Of a DNA stretch of 5,249 nucleotides, positions 1-5,249 are shown piece by piece. Within the stretch, counting starts at the first letter, position 1. Each line of letters starts with the position of its first letter. Location of the stretch: positions 1-5,249 of the forward strand of contig CAMIIY010000167.1 in the NCBI GenBank assembly GCA_946221045.1, written 5' to 3'. The DNA comes from an uncultured Oceanospirillaceae bacterium (GTDB taxonomy: Bacteria > Pseudomonadota > Gammaproteobacteria > Pseudomonadales > Balneatricaceae). The notes beneath the pieces were generated by a model. The model saw nothing but the letters and a program-made list of their open reading frames with translations, was not told the origin of the DNA and did not search any database. Both the position numbers and the translations under genes were made by a program.

Positions 1-196
<196 letters not shown>

Positions 197-198
<2 letters not shown>

Positions 199-202
199 GG
201 AG
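197..202 (+). promoter_or_regulatory. Ribosome binding site of ptxC
   Basis: GAGGAG overlaps the ptxB stop codon and lies 6 nt before the ATG at 209. It decides the ptxC start. The frame stays open back to an ATG at 146, but that would overlap ptxB by 53 nt and add 21 residues with no family counterpart. The overlap of this site with the ptxB stop also suggests translational coupling. Confidence 0.8.
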
Positions 203-208
203 TGCCCC

Positions 209-1039
209 ATGAACTATACAACGACGGAACCGGCGACTCTGTCGCCGGCCCCGTCGGCCTCCGTGCTGGATGAGCACGCGAAAGGCTGGCGGAAAAAACT
301 CGGACAGTCGCTGTTAGTGCTGCTCATCATTTTTGTCGCAAGTTGGTACGTAGGGCTGCTCAATTTCAATACACTTGCCAATGGCGTGCCAGCCATAGGC
401 ACACTCATTGGCGAATCTCTTCCACCTGACTTCACCAATGTGGCCAGCTGGGTGTCGCCGTTAATCGACACGCTTGCGATGAGCATTGCCGGTACTGCCA
501 TTGCAGTAACCTTGTCTGTGCCACTGGCATTCCTGGCTGCGCGCAACACCTCTCCACATCCGGTGGTGTTCCAAGTAACTCGAACCCTTTTAAACGGTTT
601 GCGTTCAGTCCCGGAACTGATCATGGGCATCATCTTCGTGGCTGCTGTTGGTTTTGGGGCGTTGCCTGGCGTACTGGCGCTCGGTCTTCACTCCATTGGC
701 ATGGTTGGAAAGTTTTTTGCCGAAGCGATTGAGCATGTAGATGAGGCGCCAGTGGAAGCGGCCGATGCTGCCGGCGCTACTCGCTTGCAGGTGCTCTATC
801 ACGCCGTGCTGCCACAAGCACTTCCTCAATTCGCGGACGTGTCCATTTATCGCTGGGAATACAATTTCCGTGCCTCGACCGTAATGGGCATGGTGGGTGC
901 CGGTGGTATTGGCTTCGAATTGATGGGCTCGCTGAGAATCATGCAGTATCAGGAAGTCAGCGCCATTCTCATTGTCATCTTGTTGATGGTCACCGTCGTG
1001 GACAGTCTCAGTGGCCGCCTTCGTAAGAAATTCAAATAA
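209..1039 (+). CDS. ptxC: Phosphite ABC transporter permease PtxC (PhnE family)
   Basis: This 276-residue inner-membrane protein is the channel subunit of the phosphite importer. It would work as a dimer with the ATPase PtxA and receive substrate from PtxB. A polar cytoplasmic N-terminus (about 1-30) is followed by a first membrane segment (about 31-50), then a periplasmic stretch (about 52-80). Further hydrophobic segments lie near 84-111, 135-165 and 250-266. The binding-protein-dependent permease 'EAA' loop is clear: EAADAAG at 183-189, then LP at 201-202, which contacts the ATPase. Glycine-rich GMVGAGGIGFELM at 227-239 is characteristic of PhnE-type permeases. Length fits the family. It sits 10 nt after ptxB and 9 nt before ptxD. 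The substrate assignment to phosphite rather than phosphonate depends on linkage to ptxD. No truncation or frameshift is seen. Confidence 0.92.
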   Translation: MNYTTTEPATLSPAPSASVLDEHAKGWRKKLGQSLLVLLIIFVASWYVGLLNFNTLANGVPAIGTLIGESLPPDFTNVASWVSPLIDTLAMSIAGTAIAVTLSVPLAFLAARNTSPHPVVFQVTRTLLNGLRSVPELIMGIIFVAAVGFGALPGVLALGLHSIGMVGKFFAEAIEHVDEAPVEAADAAGATRLQVLYHAVLPQALPQFADVSIYRWEYNFRASTVMGMVGAGGIGFELMGSLRIMQYQEVSAILIVILLMVTVVDSLSGRLRKKFK

Positions 1040-1048
1040 GGAACGTCG

Positions 1049-2059
1049 ATGAAACCCAAGGTTGTGATAACCCATAAGATCCATGACAGTGTTCTGGATG
1101 AACTTGCCCAAGATTGCGAGCTGGTCACCAACCAATCCGGCGCCACGTTGCCCCAGGAGGAAGTGGCTGCGCGCGTTGCAGACGCTGATGCGATGATGGC
1201 GTTCATGCCAGACCGAGTTGGAGTGGAGTTCCTACAGGGGTGTCCGCGCTTGAAGGTGATTGGTGCAGCCCTGAAAGGCTATGACAACTTTGATGTGGAT
1301 GCCTGCACGCGTCATGGGGTTTGGCTGACATTTGTACCGGATTTGCTAACCGTGCCTACTGCAGAGCTAACGGTCGGGCTGACGATCAGTCTCACCCGAC
1401 AAGTCAAGGCGGCGGACCACTTCGTTCGATCCGGTGAATTTACTGGCTGGACACCACGCTTCTATGGGCAGGGGATCGAAGGCTCACGGATTGGTATTGT
1501 GGGTATGGGGGCCATCGGCCAAGCGGTGGCGCAGCGCCTGAACGGATGGGGAGCGGATTTAATCTATTCCCAGCCGGAACGTTTACCCGTGCAGCATGAG
1601 CAGGCACTGGGTTTGTCCCATACTCCCCTCAAGATGCTGCTGGCCCAGTCAGATATTGTGATCCTGGCACTGGCGCTCAATGAGCAAACCCTCCACACCA
1701 TTAATCGCGAAACGCTAACAGGAATGAAACCGGGCGCATTCCTTATCAATCCCTGCCGTGGATCTGTGGTGGATGAGGGTAGTGTTCTGCAAGCGCTTCA
1801 ATCCGGTCAGTTGGGGGGGTACGCCGCTGATGTGTTTGAGATGGAAGATTGGGCGAGAGAAGATCGTCCGAGGGAGATCGCCCAGGGGCTCAGGGCCCAC
1901 CCCAACACGCTGTTTACTGCTCACATCGGATCGGCAGTCAGCCAGGTGCGTCTGGCTATCGAGCAACGCGCTGCTCGGAACATTCTGCAAGTGCTTCGGG
2001 GTGAGCGGCCGGGTGATGCGATCAATGATCCCAGTGGCCGCGAGAGCGGCCCATGCTGA
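1049..2059 (+). CDS. ptxD: Phosphite (phosphonate) dehydrogenase PtxD
   Basis: This cytoplasmic enzyme of 336 residues oxidises phosphite to phosphate while reducing NAD(P)+. It belongs to the D-2-hydroxyacid dehydrogenase family. It aligns without gaps to the P. stutzeri PtxD sequence as I recall it, which has the same length. The active-site set is complete: Lys76 (in [12 protein letters not shown]), Arg237 (in [10 protein letters not shown]), Glu266 (in [10 protein letters not shown]) and His292 (in FTAHIGSAV). Met53, Trp134, Tyr139 and Arg301 are also kept. The Rossmann glycine motif GMGAIG is at 152-157. After the second dinucleotide-binding strand the sequence reads Y173-S-Q175-P176, where the P. 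stutzeri enzyme has H-Glu175-Ala176, the positions that select NAD over NADP. An AAGGAA site at 1038-1043, overlapping the ptxC stop, precedes the ATG by 5 nt. The 3' end overlaps ptxE. Cofactor preference is open; the phosphite-oxidising role is close to certain. Confidence 0.96.
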   Translation: MKPKVVITHKIHDSVLDELAQDCELVTNQSGATLPQEEVAARVADADAMMAFMPDRVGVEFLQGCPRLKVIGAALKGYDNFDVDACTRHGVWLTFVPDLLTVPTAELTVGLTISLTRQVKAADHFVRSGEFTGWTPRFYGQGIEGSRIGIVGMGAIGQAVAQRLNGWGADLIYSQPERLPVQHEQALGLSHTPLKMLLAQSDIVILALALNEQTLHTINRETLTGMKPGAFLINPCRGSVVDEGSVLQALQSGQLGGYAADVFEMEDWAREDRPREIAQGLRAHPNTLFTAHIGSAVSQVRLAIEQRAARNILQVLRGERPGDAINDPSGRESGPC

Positions 2060-2913
2060 ATCTTGTCTGGCTGAAGAGTTTCGTGGCGGTGCTGGACCAC
2101 AACGGGTTTCAGGCCGCAGCCCGCCAGTTGGACATCGCACAACCCACACTGTCCCAGCACCTTCAAAAACTCGAAAACCAACTTGGCGTTTTATTGGTCC
2201 ACAGGGGGCGCTCTGGCTGTGAGCCAACCCGGGCTGCCTTAACCTTGTTGCCTTTTGCCCGAAGTCTGCTCCGGCTGGAGGAGCAGGCGAGATCTTCCAT
2301 TATGGAGGCTCGACTTCGCGTTGGGGCGAGCTCCAATATTGGGATTTATATGCTCCAGCCCTACATCCGTCGTTACAAGGAGCTGGGCGTAGGGCCCGAG
2401 GTGGATGTGGTAATAGATTCCAATCCGACTATTGCACGGCATTTATCGGACGGTGAGCTGGACGTGGCGATTATGGAGTGGTGGCATGATCTACCCGGAT
2501 TCCATGCTCAGGCGTGGCGTAACGAGCCCGTTGTTCTAATCGTTCCGCCTGGTCACCCGTTAGCCCGTCGAACCGATATCGACCGCGATACGCTGTCTAA
2601 CATGGCTCTGATCGGCGGCGAACCCGGCACCGGCACTGGCCGGCTTTTGGCGACCTACTTCGGTGAGCATGGGCCATTTCCGACGGTATCTATGCAGCTG
2701 GGTAGCACCGAAGCCGTCAAGCAAGCGGTTAAGGTCGGACTTGGCGCATCGTTGGTGCTTGAAAGTTCTGTACGGGAGGAGGTCCAAAATGGAAGTCTGG
2801 TGGCTATTCCCGTGAGTGAGCCTGGCCTTAGCAAGGAGCTGATGGTGATTTATCCGAGCAGCCTGGACAAACACAGGCCAGTATACTCGTTTGTTGGGCA
2901 TCTCTGTGAATAG
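2053..2913 (+). CDS. ptxE: LysR-type transcriptional regulator PtxE
   Basis: This 286-residue protein has LysR family architecture. An N-terminal winged helix-turn-helix spans about 1-60, with the recognition region near residues 18-37 ([19 protein letters not shown]) followed by the linker helix. An effector-binding domain follows from about 88 ([13 protein letters not shown]) to about 275. The start ATG lies inside the end of ptxD (ATGCTGA, 7-nt overlap), indicating translational coupling. In P. stutzeri the ptxABCDE order places a LysR gene at this position, which is why I use the name ptxE. There, the operon is induced by phosphate starvation, and the exact role of PtxE is not well settled. 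The length is near normal for the family, though the last residues (SFVGHLCE) are not diagnostic. The gene ends about 15 nt before the homology of an opposing intron remnant. No terminator hairpin is seen after the stop. Confidence 0.9.
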   Translation: MLNLVWLKSFVAVLDHNGFQAAARQLDIAQPTLSQHLQKLENQLGVLLVHRGRSGCEPTRAALTLLPFARSLLRLEEQARSSIMEARLRVGASSNIGIYMLQPYIRRYKELGVGPEVDVVIDSNPTIARHLSDGELDVAIMEWWHDLPGFHAQAWRNEPVVLIVPPGHPLARRTDIDRDTLSNMALIGGEPGTGTGRLLATYFGEHGPFPTVSMQLGSTEAVKQAVKVGLGASLVLESSVREEVQNGSLVAIPVSEPGLSKELMVIYPSSLDKHRPVYSFVGHLCE

Positions 2914-2926
2914 CTATTGGGTCCAC

Positions 2927-3703
2927 CTCACGCATATCTAGCTGGGAATGCAGATACTGAGCCTCACGCTCACTTCGACAACGCAGTATTCCGTCATCTG
3001 CATATCGGCAGAATGGGATATCCGGATGACGAACGGTCAGCCAACGATCCAATGCATAATGCAGAAACAGGTTTGCCAGAACTGGCGATAACGGGCCACC
3101 TTGTGGTGTGCCAACGTTCCGTCGTTCCTGCTTACCATCTTTCGTCTGCATCGGTGCCGTTAGCCAGCGCCTCACATACAGCAGCACCCAGGATTCAGAG
3201 CAATGGTGGTCAAGGGCCTTGAGCAATAGCTCATGATCAATATGATCAAACAAGCCACGGATGTCATACTCCAGCACCCAGTCCCTTTCCCAGCACCGCT
3301 TTCGCGTGATCGCAAGCGCATCATGCGGGGATTTCCCGCGCCGATACCCGTACGAGTCCACATGAAAGACAGGTTCCAGGATAGGTTCCAGCGTCATAGT
3401 AACCACAGTTTGCGCTATACGATCGCTAACCGTGGGTACCCCGAGCAATCTTTCTCCTCCACTTTTCTTCGGAATTGGAACTGCTTTGACGGACGGTGGG
3501 AAATAGCTGCCGGACGACATCCGATTCCAAATTAGATAGAGGTTCTTACTTAAGTCTCGATCAAAGTCCTGAATCGTCTGGCCATCTACACCGGCCGCAC
3601 CTCGATTTGATTTAACGCGCTGATACGCCTTCCATACCTGGCGCTTGGAATTTTTTTCTCTAATTGCGGAAATACCGAAATTAGATAAAACACAGCACGC
3701 CCC
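2927..3703 (-). pseudogene. Group II intron reverse transcriptase, truncated at both ends
   Basis: On the minus strand about 259 codons read without a stop as the RT core of a group II intron-encoded protein (LtrA-like). The N-terminal part, upstream of the first ATG at 3520, carries the RT0/RT1 signature (VKSNRGAAGVDGQTIQDF and IWNRMSSGSYFPPSVKAV), so the ATG is internal and not a true start. The core continues with IPKKSGGERLLGVPTVSDR, VLEYDIRGLFDHIDHELL (a catalytic Asp), TPQGGPLSPVLANLFLHY and YADD (2993-3004), the remaining catalytic aspartates. Homology stops after LHSQLDMR, around 2927-2932. The thumb, maturase (X) and endonuclease domains are all missing, as are recognisable ribozyme domains V and VI. 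At the other end a TGA at 3704-3706 closes the frame, with no ATG, GTG or TTG nearby. Normal proteins of this family are above 400 residues, so this fragment cannot support splicing or retrohoming. The open frame past 2927 into ptxE antisense is chance. Confidence 0.9.
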
Positions 3704-3748
3704 TCAGTTAGTAATATGGCTGCATTGTTAATATTCGAGGTTGTGCCC
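3704..3748. other. Junction spacer between intron remnant and AT-rich gene
   Basis: This short AT-rich stretch separates the broken 5' end of the intron ORF from the next gene. TAATAT at 3712-3717 resembles a -10 box, but no good -35 is seen about 17 nt upstream, so a promoter is only possible. GAGG at 3737-3740 is a plausible ribosome binding site 8 nt before the ATG at 3749, which favours that start over the in-frame ATG at 3716. No intron domain I can be recognised here. Confidence 0.35.
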
Positions 3749-4219
3749 ATGGCTAATAATCACAAGGTAATGACAGTTCGCGTAGATCAGCTGATTCTTT
3801 CACCTGAACTATCCGTTGACTATCGTCACGTCTTGACCAGTTTGCGATATCGATCGAACAGCTTTTCTTCCATCCCCCATGACATTCTTCTTGAATTCAT
3901 TATGGCCCACCCACCAATTGGGTATATGGATGGCGAATACTTTCACGTGATTAGCAATATCAGAACACTCGGTATCAAACCCTTCTTACCAGAAAATGCT
4001 CAGATTCGAGTTATAGTAGATGAGACTCTCTGTCAGTCCGACATTGAGCTTATTTCAGTGCAGAGAGAATTGTTCAACTTGATCGTTTTCAGTATGAATG
4101 GACAGATGTTTGCGAGCGCATTAGCAGGTTTGTGGGATGTATCAGCCAATGCCAGATTTAAAAAAATAAAGCCATTTACTAATGGGTTCGAAAGTAAGCG
4201 AACATCATTTATAATGTAG
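3749..4219 (+). CDS. Hypothetical protein, possible ParB-like N-terminal fold
   Basis: I do not firmly recognise this gene. It encodes 156 residues from the ATG at 3749; an upstream in-frame ATG at 3716 would give 167. The start was chosen for the GAGG 8 nt before it. The N-terminus VMTVRVDQLILSPE, then SIPHDILLEFIMAHPPIGYM (residues 41-60) and DGEYFHVISNIRTLGI (61-76), followed by IRVIVDE (86-92), follows the order of ParB/Srx-type domains: 'v.vdqL.lsPe', 'hPi.v..dg.y.vi.g.Rrl.a', 'i.vi'. The resemblance is weak and the helix-turn-helix expected of a partition protein is absent. GC is about 40% by counting three lines, against about 55% in ptxD, so its origin differs from its neighbours. It lies between an intron remnant and an IS630 element. 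Its last residues (SKRTSFIM) show no natural domain end, so the TAG stop could come from the IS insertion. It may be a remnant of a mobile-element gene. Confidence 0.5.
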   Translation: MANNHKVMTVRVDQLILSPELSVDYRHVLTSLRYRSNSFSSIPHDILLEFIMAHPPIGYMDGEYFHVISNIRTLGIKPFLPENAQIRVIVDETLCQSDIELISVQRELFNLIVFSMNGQMFASALAGLWDVSANARFKKIKPFTNGFESKRTSFIM

Positions 4220-4254
4220 GCTCCGTTCGCCAAGCTTATCGGATATTTACACAC

Positions 4255-5184
4255 ATGCGCCACGATGACGGTCGTAAACTTGATCACAAAACATTAGAAG
4301 CCATTCGCGTTCGCGCCGTTCAACGGGTCATGGATGGCGAGAGTCCAGAAGTCGTCATCAAAGCGCTGGGGATGAGCCGAGCACGAATCTATGAATGGCT
4401 GGCTGCCTACCGCGAGGGTGGCTTTGACGCGCTCAAGGCCAAGCAGATTTCCGGTCGTCCCAAGAAACTGAGCGGTGCTCAGATCCGGGAGCTGTATATC
4501 TGGATAACGACCTTTACGCCGGACCAGTTGAAGTTTGATTTTGCCCTGTGGACTCGGGGCCGAGTGCGTGAGCTCATCCGGCAAAAGTTCAACGTCCGGT
4601 TAAGCGATGTCTCGGTCGGTCGTCTGCTTCGAAACCTGGGGCTGACGCCTCAGAAACCCCTGCATCGGGCCTACCAGCAAAAGCCAGAGGCCGTGAAACA
4701 ATGGAAAGAAGAGACCTACCCGGAAATTCGCAAGGAAGCAAAAAAAGTCGGCGCCACCATCTATTTCGGCGATGAAGCCAGCATTCGGTCTGATTATCAC
4801 AGTGGCACCACCTGGGCACCCAGGGGTGAAACTCCGATCATCCGTAATACGGGCAGTCGCTTCAGCATCAATCTGATCTCGGCCATCTCGCCTCGCGGCG
4901 AGCTTCGCTTTAAGACCATTCAGGGCAACATGAACACCGATGCGTTTCTTGGTTTCCTCAAGGCTCTGGTGCAAGACGTTGACAAGCCGGTTTTCCTGAT
5001 CCTCGATAACCACCCGGTTCATCATGCTCGTCGGGTTCGAGACTATGCTGAGAGTCTCGACGGCAAGCTCAGGTTGTTCTTCCTGCCGCCGTACTCGCCG
5101 GAGCTGAATCCTGACGAGTCTGTTTGGGGCTATATCAAATACCATCACGTCGGTAAAAAGATCATTAAGGATGCTCTGCACTGA
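4255..5184 (+). CDS. IS630-family transposase, likely C-terminally truncated
   Basis: This 309-residue DDE transposase has an N-terminal helix-turn-helix (about 15-52, including SPEVVIKALGMSRARIYEWL) and a second DNA-binding region (about 72-130, ending VSVGRLLRNLGL). The RNase H-like catalytic domain follows from about 166. The triad is visible: Asp173 in IYFGDEAS, Asp251 in LILDNHPVH and Glu288 in SPELNPDESVWG. It would cut and rejoin the element's ends at TA sites. Family members usually run about 330-350 residues, with a basic tail after the VGKK segment. Here the frame ends at H309 with TGA. Two bases along, the +2 frame at 5181-5204 reads LKHSAQLI, which looks like the expected continuation (…DAL.LKHS…), so a single-base loss near 5180 is likely. 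Only a weak ribosome binding site precedes the ATG. The catalytic core is complete; activity is doubtful. Confidence 0.85.
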   Translation: MRHDDGRKLDHKTLEAIRVRAVQRVMDGESPEVVIKALGMSRARIYEWLAAYREGGFDALKAKQISGRPKKLSGAQIRELYIWITTFTPDQLKFDFALWTRGRVRELIRQKFNVRLSDVSVGRLLRNLGLTPQKPLHRAYQQKPEAVKQWKEETYPEIRKEAKKVGATIYFGDEASIRSDYHSGTTWAPRGETPIIRNTGSRFSINLISAISPRGELRFKTIQGNMNTDAFLGFLKALVQDVDKPVFLILDNHPVHHARRVRDYAESLDGKLRLFFLPPYSPELNPDESVWGYIKYHHVGKKIIKDALH

Positions 5185-5249
5185 AGCATTCAGCGCAGTT
5201 GATCTGAATGGTTGATCCAGCCCTCACGGTCGAGCCCATGGTGACGGCG
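5185..5249. other. Tail after the transposase, unassigned
   Basis: The first part (to about 5204) may be shifted transposase coding sequence. The remaining 45 bases show no recognisable gene, hairpin or copy of the left end of the element. The window ends before the element's right border can be judged. Confidence 0.3.

Larger units (their letters stand above)
4220..5249 (+). mobile_element. IS630-family insertion sequence, right end not resolved
   Basis: The transposase gene occupies most of this stretch. The left boundary probably lies near 4215-4225, between the stop of the AT-rich gene and the transposase start, since elements of this family carry their inverted repeats just outside the gene and insert at TA dinucleotides. 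TA steps occur there (TATAATGTAGG, 4210-4220). No matching inverted repeat is found before 5249, so the right end is either beyond the window or lost. The exact borders are inferred. Confidence 0.55.

Noticed and set aside
1715..2227. Long open frames on both strands across the ptxD/ptxE junction (1715-2227 minus, 1758-2222 plus)
   Set aside because: They are out-of-frame shadows of well-supported ptxD and ptxE, with no family-like composition.
2917..3222. Plus-strand open frame of 101 residues opposite the RT
   Set aside because: It is antisense to clear RT motifs, and its sequence resembles no protein family.
3225..3250. Small palindromes (GAGCAATAGCTC and GATCAATATGATC)
   Set aside because: They lie inside conserved RT coding sequence, are short, and have no terminator-like T tract; chance is the simplest explanation.
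4600..5181. Minus-strand open frame of 193 residues
   Set aside because: It is the antisense shadow of the IS630 transposase catalytic domain.

Overview
The window carries the 3' part of a phosphite-oxidation (ptx) operon followed directly by mobile-element debris. The ptx proteins resemble the ptxABCDE products of Pseudomonas stutzeri as recalled. Together with about 55% GC coding and an IS630-type transposase, this suggests a gammaproteobacterium such as a Pseudomonas relative or another environmental proteobacterium. The genus cannot be fixed from this window, and the operon travels horizontally.

Positions 1-2913 (+ strand) hold, in order, the C-terminal 65 codons of the phosphite-binding protein PtxB, the permease PtxC, the NAD(P)-dependent phosphite dehydrogenase PtxD and the LysR-type regulator PtxE. 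The genes are tightly packed, with gaps of 10 and 9 nt and a 7-nt overlap between ptxD and ptxE. They read as one transcription unit whose promoter and ATPase gene (ptxA) lie upstream of the window. Phosphite captured by PtxB would be imported through PtxC, with ATP hydrolysed by PtxA, and oxidised to phosphate in the cytoplasm by PtxD, yielding NADH or NADPH. PtxE is the presumed regulator.

Positions about 2927-3703 (- strand) are a group II intron reverse transcriptase broken at both ends. It has a readable RT core with TPQGG and YADD motifs, but no start codon in the right place and no thumb, maturase or endonuclease part. Its broken end lies only about 15 nt after the ptxE stop.

Positions 3749-4219 (+) hold a small AT-rich gene of unknown role, with faint resemblance to the ParB N-terminal fold. 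Positions about 4220-5249 are an IS630-family element whose transposase keeps its DDE residues but ends early, apparently by a frameshift or junction near 5180.

The main points of interest are that PtxD has Gln-Pro where the P. stutzeri enzyme has the NAD-selecting Glu175-Ala176, and that the ptx operon ends abruptly against recombined mobile DNA. I see no convincing previously undescribed system. The orphan ParB-like gene is the only truly unidentified one.
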